Part shown: positions 1 through 8,580 of the stretch, piece by piece
Position numbering within the stretch: position 1 is the stretch's first letter
Layout: the number at the start of each line of letters is the position of its first letter
NCBI GenBank assembly: GCA_022823165.1
Contig: JAJDXR010000044.1
Span: forward strand, 23,854-87,853
Direction of reading: 5' to 3'
Length of the DNA: 64,000 nucleotides
DNA from: Anaerolineae bacterium
GTDB lineage: Bacteria > Chloroflexota > Anaerolineae > Aggregatilineales > Phototrophicaceae
Translations under genes and position numbers: made by a program
Notes under the pieces: generated by a model
Database searches by the model: none
What the model was told of the DNA's origin: nothing
What the model saw: the letters and a program-made list of their open reading frames with translations, nothing else

Positions 1-2
1 TT

Positions 3-1154
3 ATCGGCGGCTTGATGGTCTTCAGCGCTACCTGGGATTGGAGCAACCAGACCTACGGAACGGCTTCGGGGTTCTTCGTCGAGGAACATCTGCGCAATGT
101 CATTCTCTCGACCATCGCCCTGTTTTTCTTCGCCACTATCGACTATCGCTTTTGGAAGCAATTCGCCATCTGGATGCTGCTCTTTACAATTGTTTCGCTG
201 GTATTGGTGAGAATTTACGGCGAACCGATATTCGGCGCTCGGCGCTCATTTTCCGGCGGCCGCTTGCAGCCGGGGGAGTTGGCGGAATTTACCGTTGTGC
301 TATACATGGCAGCCTGGCTGGGTTCGAAGCAGGCTCGGGTCGACAGTTTACTGTTCGGGCTGTTGCCCTTCCTGGCGGTCGTTGGCGTGATCTCCGGCTT
401 GATAGTCATCCAGCCAGACCTCAGCTCAGCCGGCATCGTGGCTTTGACAGCCGGCGTCATATTCTTCGTCGCCGGCGCCAATCTGTTTCACATACTGGCT
501 TTGGGGGGTATTACGACAGCCGTCAGCATAATCGTCATACAATCCTGGCCTTACGCCCAGAACCGCATCGCCAATTTCCTCGCCGGCTTGAGCGACATCA
601 CCTTGACTGATTATCACACCTTGCAGGCCATCACCGCTTTCGTGCGCGGGGGCTGGATCGGCGTGGGCGTCGGCCAGTCACAGCAGAAGTTCGGCGCGCT
701 GCCGGCGCCGCATACCGACAGTATCTTCGCCATCGTCGGCGAGGAGCTTGGCGTGCTGGGCGCGGCGGTAGTTGTCGCTTTGTATATCGCCTTTGCCATT
801 CGCGGCTTTCAGATGGCGCGAATCGCCAAGGACAACTTCGGCTCCCTGCTCTGCGTCGGCTTCACTTCCTGGGTGATCATCCAGGCTCTTCTGAATATCG
901 CGGTTATGACCGGCGTCATCCCTTCAACGGGCGTACCCTTGCCCTTCATCAGTTTTGGCGGGTCGTCGCTGATGGTAGTCATGATCGGCGTCGGGCTGAT
1001 GCTCAGCGTCCACCGCGTAGCTACGCGGCCGAAACCAACTTCGGAACGGAGAAGCGATATTGCGAATATTGATCGGAGCTGGCGGCACAGGCGGGCACGT
1101 CTATCCGGCCTTGGCGACCGCGCAGGCGCTACTCCAGCTGCTCCAAAAGAATGA
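3..1154 (+). CDS. ftsW: Cell division SEDS glycosyltransferase FtsW (5' partial)
   Basis: Membrane peptidoglycan polymerase of the SEDS family that polymerises lipid II at the division septum. The frame is open to the window edge, so the N-terminus and first membrane helix are missing. The visible part keeps many hydrophobic helices, the QPDLSSA segment with the conserved Asp, and the C-terminal block around PLPFISFGGSS typical of FtsW/RodA/SpoVE. The call of FtsW over RodA rests on position, directly before murG and the rest of a dcw cluster. The last 32 or so codons form a basic, low-complexity tail that overlaps murG in another frame, which is a longer overlap than usual. Confidence 0.9.
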   Translation: MGGLMVFSATWDWSNQTYGTASGFFVEEHLRNVILSTIALFFFATIDYRFWKQFAIWMLLFTIVSLVLVRIYGEPIFGARRSFSGGRLQPGELAEFTVVLYMAAWLGSKQARVDSLLFGLLPFLAVVGVISGLIVIQPDLSSAGIVALTAGVIFFVAGANLFHILALGGITTAVSIIVIQSWPYAQNRIANFLAGLSDITLTDYHTLQAITAFVRGGWIGVGVGQSQQKFGALPAPHTDSIFAIVGEELGVLGAAVVVALYIAFAIRGFQMARIAKDNFGSLLCVGFTSWVIIQALLNIAVMTGVIPSTGVPLPFISFGGSSLMVVMIGVGLMLSVHRVATRPKPTSERRSDIANIDRSWRHRRARLSGLGDRAGATPAAPKE

Positions 1155-2172
1155 TGAAGCGCCCGAGCTGTATTTCATCGGCGCGGTCGGGGGTATGGAG
1201 CGCAAGCTGGTGACGGAATCGAGCCTAGATTTCAAAGCCTATCATGAGGTCTTGGCGGGTCCTGTTCACGGCGTCAATCCCATTCGCTTACTGATCAGCC
1301 TGACAAAGTTGAAATTGGGCGCCATACAGTCCTTTGTCCAGCTCATGCGAGTTCGCCCACAGGTCATTCTGCTCACCGGCGGCTGGGCTAACCTGCCCGT
1401 GGCGCTAAGCGCCCGTCTGCTGCGCATTCCCATTGTCATCTATCTGCCTGATATTGAACCCGGGCTGACGATCAAGGCGCTGCAGCCCTTTGCCCACAAG
1501 ATCGCCATCACTGTGGCGCAGTCAGCCCGCTTTTTCCCGCGAGAGAAAACAATCGTCACCGGCTACCCGCTTTTGGAAAGTCGCATCAGCGCCAGCAAAG
1601 CGCAGGCCTGGCGGCATTTTGGCCTGGATGCCCAACGCAAGACTTTGCTGGTCTTCGGCGGCAGCCGCGGCGCGCGAAGCATAAATATCGCGCTGGCGGA
1701 AAATTTGCGGCGCCTGTTGGATAGCGGGATTCAGGTGCTGCACGTTACCGGTGAATTGGATTGGGAACGCTCGCAGCGGCAGCTTGGCGCGCTGGCGGAG
1801 CACCCTCATTATCATCCCTTCGCCTATTTGCACGAAGAGATGGGGCTGGCCTTCGCCGCGGCTGACCTGGCGCTGTGTCGGGCCGGCGCCAGCACCTTGG
1901 CGGAGCTGCCCCTGTTTGAGCTGCCGGGCATCCTGGCGCCCTATCCCTATGCCTGGCGATACCAGAAAGTGAACGCCGATTATCTCGCCGAAGCCGGCGC
2001 CGCAGTCCGTCTAAACGACGAAGACCTGGCTGAAAAACTCTATGATACGGTGGCCGGCCTGATCCTTGATGACGCGCGACTAAGCAGCATGCGCGACAAA
2101 TCGAGGGCGCTGGCGAATCCAGATGGCGCGCGGCGGCTGGCGGACTTGCTGCGCGAAATCGGCCGGGACTGA
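1060..2172 (+). CDS. murG: UDP-GlcNAc--lipid I N-acetylglucosaminyltransferase MurG
   Basis: Adds GlcNAc to lipid I on the cytoplasmic membrane face to make lipid II. 370 residues, the usual family length. The glycine-rich N-terminal loop GAGGTGGHVYPAL begins at residue 6 and the C-terminal donor-binding part contains RAGASTLAE. The start is a TTG at 1060 preceded by the purine-rich ACGGAGAAG at a normal distance; this start lies inside the 3' end of ftsW, implying translational coupling. The gap to murC is enlarged by an inserted repeat element. Confidence 0.93.
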   Translation: MRILIGAGGTGGHVYPALATAQALLQLLQKNDEAPELYFIGAVGGMERKLVTESSLDFKAYHEVLAGPVHGVNPIRLLISLTKLKLGAIQSFVQLMRVRPQVILLTGGWANLPVALSARLLRIPIVIYLPDIEPGLTIKALQPFAHKIAITVAQSARFFPREKTIVTGYPLLESRISASKAQAWRHFGLDAQRKTLLVFGGSRGARSINIALAENLRRLLDSGIQVLHVTGELDWERSQRQLGALAEHPHYHPFAYLHEEMGLAFAAADLALCRAGASTLAELPLFELPGILAPYPYAWRYQKVNADYLAEAGAAVRLNDEDLAEKLYDTVAGLILDDARLSSMRDKSRALANPDGARRLADLLREIGRD

Positions 2173-2184
2173 CATGCTGGAGCC

Positions 2185-2339
2185 GGGAGTGTCTATTGTA
2201 TTGGATGCGTTTTCCCTTCGACCCAAAGAAAAAACTCTGTGCCGGCGGGCAGTGTCTACGCGCCCCTCAGTGTCTCAGTGGTGAATTAACCTGTGCCAAG
2301 CTCGACATTCAGGAAATATCCACCATATTAGTCACTCCC
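2185..2339 (+). mobile_element. MITE-like element, copy A (155 bp) between murG and murC
   Basis: Begins GGGAGTGTCTA and ends TTAGTCACTCCC, giving terminal inverted repeats of about 11-12 bp with one or two mismatches. It is flanked on both sides by the perfect 8-bp direct repeat CTGGAGCC (2177-2184 and 2340-2347), a target-site duplication. Most of it aligns at high identity with the reverse complement of 30388-30519; copy A carries about 20 extra bases in its middle. No transposase is encoded. The 60-codon reading frame that spans it is not treated as a gene. Confidence 0.88.
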
Positions 2340-2379
2340 CTGGAGCCTGCCACTTTGATCAGGAAGGTAGAACGATAGT

Positions 2380-3762
2380 ATGATTCCGCTGCTACCCGGC
2401 GCCCGGATTCACTTGATCGGCATCGGCGGCGCCGGTTTGTCGGCTATTGCCCGCATTCTGCTGGAGCGCGGCTGCGCGGTCAGCGGTTCCGATTTGCAGG
2501 CCAGCGAAAGCGCTGAGCGGCTGGCGGCGGCTGGCGCGCGCGTGTTTCAGGGTCATCAGGCTGATAATGTAGCGGAAGCCGACGCCGTGCTGGCCACCTC
2601 AGCCGTGGGCGACGATCATATCGAGGTGGTTTCAGCCAGAGCTCGCGGCATACCCGTTTTCCGACGCAAAGCCTTCATGCGCAGCCTGCTGCAAGGCTGT
2701 GATACGATCGCTGTTGCCGGCACACACGGGAAGACGACTACCACATCCATGATCATCCATATTCTGGAGTCAGCCGGTAAAAACCCCAGTTACATCGTCG
2801 GCGGCGCCATGGGCAACACCGGCAAAAATGCCGCCGTTGGCCGCGGCGATTCCTTTGTCATAGAAGCTGACGAATACGGCAACATGTTTCATGGGCTTGA
2901 CCCGAACCTGGCTGTCGTCACCTCGGTCGAACATGACCACCCGGATTTCTTCCAGTCGCCGCGGGAGCTGAGCGAAGCATTTGAGCGCTTCGTCGATTTG
3001 CTCGGGCGCGACGGCATCTTGGTCGCCTGCGCCGACGACGCCGGCGCGCGCGCCCTCGCCGACTCGCGCCGGCTAAGCGGAGGCCGGGCGCTTAGCTACG
3101 GTATTACTTGCGCTGATGCCGATTGGCAAGCGACCGATCTGGATTTCTCGGGTCCAGCCACGCGCTTCACCGTCAGACGACAAGGCATCGCCTTGGGCGA
3201 AGTGAGCCTCGGCCTACCCGGCAGACACAATGTGCTGAACGCGCTGGCTGCCCTCAGCGTAGCCAATGAACGCGGCGTCGCCGTTGAGCGGGGCGCGGCC
3301 GCGCTCAGCAGCTTCCTGGCCACCGCGCGCCGCTTCGAAATCCGGGGCGCCCGCGCTGGCGTGGTCGTGGTTGACGATTACGCTCACCATCCCACCGAGA
3401 TTAGAGTCAACCTGCAGGCTGCCCGTTTGCGCTATCCGCAGCATCAGATCTGGGCGATCTGGCAACCGCATACCTACTCGCGCATGCAAGAATTCTGGGC
3501 TGATTTCGCGGCGGCTTTCCAGGATGCGGACCAGGTGCTGGTCACGCCGATTTACGCGGCGCGCGAATCACCCATAGACGGGGTGACCAGCGCCGCGCTG
3601 GTCGCGGAAATGCAGTCCCGGCAGCCCGCGGCCTACGCCCCAAGTTTCAAAGACGCGGTTGACCTGCTGAATCGCTCAGTCCGCGCGCCGGCTGTCCTGC
3701 TCATTTTCAGCGCTGGCGACGCCAACATCATCGCTGATATGTATCTGAATAGCCCGGCCTAA
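2380..3762 (+). CDS. murC: UDP-N-acetylmuramate--L-alanine ligase MurC
   Basis: Cytoplasmic ATP-dependent ligase adding L-Ala to UDP-MurNAc. 460 residues, full length. The N-terminal Rossmann loop GIGGAGLSAIARILL is at residues 12-26 and the Mur-ligase P-loop GTHGKTTTTSM near residue 113; the segments EADEYGNMF and the central HDHPDFF are also family-like. AGGAAGG about 12 nt before the ATG at 2380 supports the start. The MITE-like element immediately upstream separates it from murG, so its expression could depend on read-through of that element. Confidence 0.95.
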   Translation: MIPLLPGARIHLIGIGGAGLSAIARILLERGCAVSGSDLQASESAERLAAAGARVFQGHQADNVAEADAVLATSAVGDDHIEVVSARARGIPVFRRKAFMRSLLQGCDTIAVAGTHGKTTTTSMIIHILESAGKNPSYIVGGAMGNTGKNAAVGRGDSFVIEADEYGNMFHGLDPNLAVVTSVEHDHPDFFQSPRELSEAFERFVDLLGRDGILVACADDAGARALADSRRLSGGRALSYGITCADADWQATDLDFSGPATRFTVRRQGIALGEVSLGLPGRHNVLNALAALSVANERGVAVERGAAALSSFLATARRFEIRGARAGVVVVDDYAHHPTEIRVNLQAARLRYPQHQIWAIWQPHTYSRMQEFWADFAAAFQDADQVLVTPIYAARESPIDGVTSAALVAEMQSRQPAAYAPSFKDAVDLLNRSVRAPAVLLIFSAGDANIIADMYLNSPA

Positions 3763-3767
3763 AGCCC

Positions 3768-4685
3768 ATGTTTTCGCCACAACTGCCAGCTGTTGACGGC
3801 CTGCTGCGCGCCCAGCCATTGGCGCGTTTTACCGCGGCGCGTTTGGGCGGGCTCGCCGATTATCTCTTCATCGCCAGAGCGCCTGCCTACGACGATACCA
3901 TATCGCTGCTGGACGCGGCATGGCGTCGAGAGATGCCCGTGACCGTCATCGGCGGCGGCGCCAATGTACTGGTCGCTGACGCCGGCATACGCGGCCTCAC
4001 AATCATCAACCGCGCCACCGACATAAGGCGTCAACGCGCCGGCGACGCGATGCTGGTGCAAGCCAGCAGCGGCACGAATCTAATTCGCCTGGCGCGCTAC
4101 TGCCAGGAAAACGCGCTAGCCGGCCTGGAATGGGCGATTGCGGTACCGGGTACGCTGGGCGGGGCGGCGGTCAACAATGCCGGCGCCCACGGCAGCGATA
4201 TCGCCAGCGCGCTGACGCGCCTGTTGGTCTACGAAGCGGAAGGCGGCGAGCGCTGGCTCAATGTAAAGTCGCTGCAATACGCCTACCGCCATTCCCGGCT
4301 GAAATATCGATGCGATCGGCGCTTCTTCGTCCTGCGCGCCGAACTCAAGCTGCAGCGCGCCGACGCGGCGCAAATACAGGCGCGCATGGAGCGCAACAAT
4401 GAACACCGCCGGCGCACACAGCCACCCGGCGCCAGCCTCGGCAGCATATTCAAAAACCCAGCGGGCGATTACGCGGGCCGTCTCATCGAAGCGGCTGGAC
4501 TAAAAGGAAAACGCCTGGGCGCAGTACAGGTGTCGCCGCTGCATGCCAACTTCTTCGTTACTCTTAGCGCTGACGCCAGCGCCAGCGACTATTTTCGGCT
4601 GATAGAGCTGGTGCGCGAACGCGTGCGCGCGCGCCTCGGCGTGATGCTGGAACTCGAAATCCAGACGCTTGGCGAATGGGAGTGA
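3768..4685 (+). CDS. murB: UDP-N-acetylenolpyruvoylglucosamine reductase MurB
   Basis: FAD-dependent, NADPH-using reductase forming UDP-MurNAc. 305 residues. The FAD-binding part shows VIGGGANVLV and AVPGTLGGAAVNNAGAHG; the substrate-binding YAYRHSRLK follows, then GASLGSIFKNP with the catalytic Ser position, and LELEIQTLG at the C-terminus supplies the late Glu. It starts 5 nt after the murC stop, so the pair is co-transcribed. Confidence 0.95.
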   Translation: MFSPQLPAVDGLLRAQPLARFTAARLGGLADYLFIARAPAYDDTISLLDAAWRREMPVTVIGGGANVLVADAGIRGLTIINRATDIRRQRAGDAMLVQASSGTNLIRLARYCQENALAGLEWAIAVPGTLGGAAVNNAGAHGSDIASALTRLLVYEAEGGERWLNVKSLQYAYRHSRLKYRCDRRFFVLRAELKLQRADAAQIQARMERNNEHRRRTQPPGASLGSIFKNPAGDYAGRLIEAAGLKGKRLGAVQVSPLHANFFVTLSADASASDYFRLIELVRERVRARLGVMLELEIQTLGEWE

Positions 4686-4783
4686 ATTTGTGTCATAAGC
4701 CGTTTGCGCCGTATTTTGACCAAGTGTAAACTGAAGTCCGTATTGACTGGAGGCTTCATCCAACTACCAGTGGACGATCCTAC

Positions 4784-5617
4784 GTGGCAAGTCATGTCCA
4801 AGCGCCCAGGCGACAAGCCGACCGCGCTCCTGGTGTGCTGCATCGGGCAACCCCGGGCAGCGTGCCAAAGCTGTCGACCGCGGCCCGCCGCGAGCGCCGG
4901 CCGGCGATTTCGCGTTGGCGGATCATCAGCGGTGTGCTCTTGGTTCTGTTTGGATTGACGCTGGTAGTCTTTTTCACCAGTGACGTCTTTTATGTGAGAG
5001 CAATTCAGGTGCGCGGCAACGATTTCATCACCCGTGAAGAGGTTTTCGCCTATTCTGAGTTGGCCGACTACCACATGTTCTGGCTGGATCCGGCCGATAT
5101 CCGCCGCAACCTGCTGCGCGCGGCGTCAGTGGCGGATGTATCCGTAGAAGTCGGCTGGCCGCCAGACCTGGTCACCTTGTTGATTCAGGAACGGCAGCCG
5201 GCGGTTGTCTGGTCAAATGGCGGCCAAGAGACCTGGATTGACGTGCAGGGGCGCGCCATGCCCGCCCGCGCGGAAATGCCTGGCTTGCTGCATGTGAATT
5301 TGGTGCGTGACGGCAGTGATCAAGCGCTGCCAACGGCGAGTGATTTTGACAAAGACATGGTGCTGGGCGCGCTGCGTCTCAAGCAAATCCTGACCGAGGA
5401 CAGCCATCTGGATTTCCACCCGATACACGGTTTGGGCTGGACCAATGAGCTGGGCTGGCAGGTTTGGATGGGTACAGACTCAGCGGCAGTGATGAGCGAG
5501 AAAATCAAGATATACGAAGTGCTGGTGGAGAATTTAAGCAGTCGCGCCATTGACGTTGCCGAACTGAATATCGCGAATCCCGATGCACCGTTCTACAGAC
5601 TGTTGTGGGGGCTATAG
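4784..5617 (+). CDS. ftsQ: Cell division protein FtsQ (POTRA domain)
   Basis: Bitopic divisome protein linking early and late division proteins. 277 residues: a basic cytoplasmic N-terminus of about 45 residues, one membrane helix around residues 46-66 (SGVLLVLFGLTLVVFF), a POTRA domain beginning FYVRAIQVRGNDFITREEV, then a beta domain. The start chosen is GTG 4784; a later in-frame GTG could also serve because the N-terminal tail is poorly conserved in the family. Order murB-ftsQ-ftsA matches dcw clusters. Confidence 0.85.
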   Translation: MASHVQAPRRQADRAPGVLHRATPGSVPKLSTAARRERRPAISRWRIISGVLLVLFGLTLVVFFTSDVFYVRAIQVRGNDFITREEVFAYSELADYHMFWLDPADIRRNLLRAASVADVSVEVGWPPDLVTLLIQERQPAVVWSNGGQETWIDVQGRAMPARAEMPGLLHVNLVRDGSDQALPTASDFDKDMVLGALRLKQILTEDSHLDFHPIHGLGWTNELGWQVWMGTDSAAVMSEKIKIYEVLVENLSSRAIDVAELNIANPDAPFYRLLWGL

Positions 5618-5623
5618 GACCGC

Positions 5624-6859
5624 ATGGGCGACTTGGTAGTAGGACTCGATGTAGGCACGCATAAAATCTGCACTGTGGTAGGCGAGGTGCGGCCCGAAGA
5701 TGTTTATGTCGTCGGCTTGGGCATCGAGCCCAGCGACGGCATGAAAAAGGGCGTGGTGAATGACGTGGGCGCCTTGTCGTCCGCCATCGCCAAATCCATC
5801 CGCAAAGCGGAGAAATCAAGCGGCTATGATATCAACCGCGCTTTCGTGAGCGTGGCCGGCAGCCATATCTCCTCGCTGACCAGCCGCGGTCTGGCGACGA
5901 TCGTCGGCTCGCGCAGCGTCCAGCCGGAAGATCTCGAGAAAGCCATGAGCGTGGCGCGCAATATCGCCATACCCCACAATCGCGAGATCCTGCATGTCGT
6001 GCCCAGAAGTTACACCTTGGACGGCCAGGACGGCATTCGCAGCCCCATCGGCATGCACTGCTTCCGGCTTGAAGTCGATGCGCATATCATCACCGCTTCG
6101 ACGACCAGCCTGGCCAATTTGGAAGACGCGGTCGAGTCCGCCGGCGTGCTGGTCGATCGTTTTATCCTTAACCCGCTGGCGGCCGGCGATGCGGTCCTGA
6201 CCGATCACGAGCGCGAAATGGGCGCTGTTGTCATCGACATCGGCGGCGGCACGACCGACCTGGCTATCTTTATTGACGGCACCGTCTGGCATACGGCAAT
6301 TATTCCTGTTGGCGGCAACCACGTCACGCAGGACATCACCTATTGGATGCGCGTACCCTTCGGCTTGGCCGAGCAAGTCAAGATTCAACGCGGTCATGCC
6401 GATATGAACGCGGTCAGCGATTCTGAAGTATTTCCCGTTGAGCCCTTTGGCGGCGAGATCTTGCCGGTATCGCGCCGCGATCTGGCGATGGTCATAGAGG
6501 CGCGCTTTGAAGAGATTTTCGAACTGGTCGAAAAAGAGATCAAGCGCTCCGGTTACGCGGGCCTTCTGCGCGCCGGCGCCGTCATCACCGGCGGCAGCTC
6601 ACAATTGCCGGGCTATCGCGATTTGGCTTCGCGCATCATTAATTTGCCCGTGCGCCTGGCTCATCCCGAGCGCATCACCGGCATCGCCGATACGCTGAAG
6701 AACCCGGCCTACAGCACTAGCGTGGGCCTGCTGCGGCTGGGCTTGGAGATGGACACAATGGCAGAGCCGGAAATGTCCGCGAGCATGAGCCTGCCAGTCA
6801 GCAATTGGGGGCGGCGAATGAACGACTTCTTACGGCGTTTCTTGCCGCAAGATGAATAA
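5624..6859 (+). CDS. ftsA: Cell division protein FtsA
   Basis: Actin-like ATPase that tethers FtsZ filaments to the membrane. 411 residues. Phosphate-1 loop GLDVGTHKICTVVGEV is at residues 6-21, phosphate-2 VIDIGGGTTDLAIF near 204, and the adenosine motif GAVITGGSSQLPG near 322. The last 14 residues (MNDFLRRFLPQDE) look like the amphipathic membrane-targeting helix. The ATG lies 6 nt after ftsQ. Confidence 0.96.
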   Translation: MGDLVVGLDVGTHKICTVVGEVRPEDVYVVGLGIEPSDGMKKGVVNDVGALSSAIAKSIRKAEKSSGYDINRAFVSVAGSHISSLTSRGLATIVGSRSVQPEDLEKAMSVARNIAIPHNREILHVVPRSYTLDGQDGIRSPIGMHCFRLEVDAHIITASTTSLANLEDAVESAGVLVDRFILNPLAAGDAVLTDHEREMGAVVIDIGGGTTDLAIFIDGTVWHTAIIPVGGNHVTQDITYWMRVPFGLAEQVKIQRGHADMNAVSDSEVFPVEPFGGEILPVSRRDLAMVIEARFEEIFELVEKEIKRSGYAGLLRAGAVITGGSSQLPGYRDLASRIINLPVRLAHPERITGIADTLKNPAYSTSVGLLRLGLEMDTMAEPEMSASMSLPVSNWGRRMNDFLRRFLPQDE

Positions 6860-6904
6860 AAATTGTCTGGCTAAATCAATGGTTATTATTGCCGCTGATT
6901 TGCA

Positions 6905-6932
6905 TTGCAGTAGTTTCGAATACGCGTACAAT
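6905..6932 (+). promoter_or_regulatory. Possible sigma70-type promoter for ftsZ
   Basis: TTGCAG (6905-6910) and TACAAT (6927-6932) are separated by 16 nt in the AT-rich ftsA-ftsZ gap, about 60 nt before the ftsZ start. The -10 is good and the -35 is fair. Placement suggests extra ftsZ transcription independent of the upstream cluster. Confidence 0.4.
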
Positions 6933-6991
6933 GATTTCAATATCTTGTCGTTCGCGTTGGGTTGATGCGCTGATTCTAAAGGGAAGTCATC

Positions 6992-8221
6992 ATGGTCAAT
7001 GATCTGATTACAGGGGAAAACTTCGCGCAGATTAAAGTCGTTGGCGTCGGCGGTGGCGGTGGCAACGCCGTCAACCGGATGATCAACGAAGGCTTGGGCG
7101 GCGTGGAGTTCATCGCGGTTAACACCGACAACCAGGCGCTTATGCTGTCGAAAGCCAAAACGCGTGTGCGCATCGGCGATAAACTGACGCGCGGACTGGG
7201 CGCCGGCGGCAATCCGGAAATCGGACGCAAAGCCGCCGAGGAAAGTTCGGAAGACTTGCTCGAAGTGCTGCGCGGCTCCGATATGATTTTCGTGGCCTGC
7301 GGCATGGGCGGCGGCACGGGCACCGGCGCTTCGCCCGTCATCGCGCAGATCGCCAAAGAGCTCGGCGCGTTGACCATCGGCGTCGTCACCCGCCCCTTCA
7401 CCTTTGAAGGCACGCGCCGCGCGCAACTGGCGAAGACCGGCATCGAAGCGCTGAAGAGCCAGGTCGATACGCTCATCGTGATCCCTAACGATCGTCTTCT
7501 GCAAATGGCGGACAAGCGCTCAACGCTGCAGCAGGCTTTCTCGCTGGCCGATGATGTGCTGCGCCAGGGCATTCAGGGTATCTCAGAGCTAATCACCGTG
7601 CCCGGCCTCATCAACCTGGACTTCGCGGATGTACGTACGGTGATGTCTGAAGGCGGCGCCGCCTTGATGGCGGTAGGTCGCGCGGCCGGTGACGATCGCG
7701 CGCGCTCAGCCGCCGAGATGGCGATCACCAGCGGCTTGCTTGACGTGACCATTGATGGCGCGCGCGGCATTCTCTTCTCGATCACCGGCGGCTCAGACTT
7801 GACGCTGTTTGAAGTCAACGAAGCGGCGGCAATTATCAAGGACAGCGCGCATCAAGAGTGTAACCTGATCTTCGGCGCGCACATCGACGAGAGCATGGGC
7901 GACGAGGTGCATATCACAGTTATTGCTACCGGCTTCGAGCGCAGCCGCCTGGAAACGACGATGGCGGAAACCGGCGCCTTGCCAATCCGCCAGACGACCC
8001 CGCTGCCGCAGGCGCCGCCTGTGAATCGGCCGGTGTATGAGGATGTTGAAGTGCCGGCGGCTGGCGACAGCGCATCGGCAAGCAGTGGCGGTTCGTCTTT
8101 CCAAAGAAGCCGGATGGCGCCGCCATCGCCGCCTCAGGAAGACCCGCGCACCTACGACAATATCGACCCCAAGAACACGGAATTGCCGGCCTTCTTGCGC
8201 AAACGCAACCGCCGCCAGTAG
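6992..8221 (+). CDS. ftsZ: Cell division GTPase FtsZ
   Basis: Tubulin-like GTPase forming the Z ring. 409 residues. N-terminal [15 protein letters not shown], the tubulin signature [13 protein letters not shown] near residue 107 and the T7-loop region [11 protein letters not shown] are intact. After residue about 320 comes a variable linker rich in Pro, Ser and Ala, then the conserved C-terminal peptide [13 protein letters not shown] that binds FtsA and other partners. GGGAAG precedes the ATG. A strong terminator follows. Confidence 0.98.
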   Translation: MVNDLITGENFAQIKVVGVGGGGGNAVNRMINEGLGGVEFIAVNTDNQALMLSKAKTRVRIGDKLTRGLGAGGNPEIGRKAAEESSEDLLEVLRGSDMIFVACGMGGGTGTGASPVIAQIAKELGALTIGVVTRPFTFEGTRRAQLAKTGIEALKSQVDTLIVIPNDRLLQMADKRSTLQQAFSLADDVLRQGIQGISELITVPGLINLDFADVRTVMSEGGAALMAVGRAAGDDRARSAAEMAITSGLLDVTIDGARGILFSITGGSDLTLFEVNEAAAIIKDSAHQECNLIFGAHIDESMGDEVHITVIATGFERSRLETTMAETGALPIRQTTPLPQAPPVNRPVYEDVEVPAAGDSASASSGGSSFQRSRMAPPSPPQEDPRTYDNIDPKNTELPAFLRKRNRRQ

Positions 8222-8255
8222 TACCGCATTAAGTTAAAACCAGGTTAGTTTTTCG

Positions 8256-8279
8256 GGGCGGGCTTTGCTCGCCCTTTTT
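8256..8279 (+). terminator. Rho-independent terminator after ftsZ
   Basis: GGGCGGGC (8256-8263) pairs with GCTCGCCC (8267-8274), with one G-T pair, over a TTT loop and is followed by TTTTT. It marks the end of the dcw cluster. Confidence 0.85.
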
Positions 8280-8580
8280 GTTCCCAAAGTGCAGGCATAG
8301 CAACGGGCGCAGCGCGGCCGATATTACAATAGGCGATACAGTGTAGATAGAGTATTGAAGAATTATTCACGGATATTTCTAACCGAACTCATGCCGTTTT
8401 GATAAGACCGCGAACAGAAAATTGAGCTAAACTGTATAGTCCGTGATTCCAACAAATCCTGCCATTAAAACTCCCCATTATTCTTCCTAGCATCAGCCAT
8501 GGGACAGGTATAAACGAGTATCGATCTTTGTCATCATCATGGTTCACATATCCAATCCAAGAATTCAGGATTCAGACCTC
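8280..8580. other. AT-richer leader region before nrdJ, no gene seen
   Basis: About 300 bases between the ftsZ terminator and nrdJ. It is clearly richer in A+T than its surroundings and probably carries the nrdJ promoter, for example near a TATAGT at about 8436. I looked for a cobalamin riboswitch, since nrdJ needs B12, and did not recognise a B12 box. I found no clear NrdR-box pair either. Confidence 0.4.

Noticed and set aside
2196..2378. 60-codon open frame between murG and murC
   Set aside because: It lies almost wholly within the MITE-like element and has no similarity to a protein; the two copies of the element do not preserve the frame.
8280..8580. Possible cobalamin riboswitch before the B12-dependent nrdJ
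   Set aside because: No recognisable B12 box or conserved long-range pairing could be found in the leader; only AT-richness is seen.
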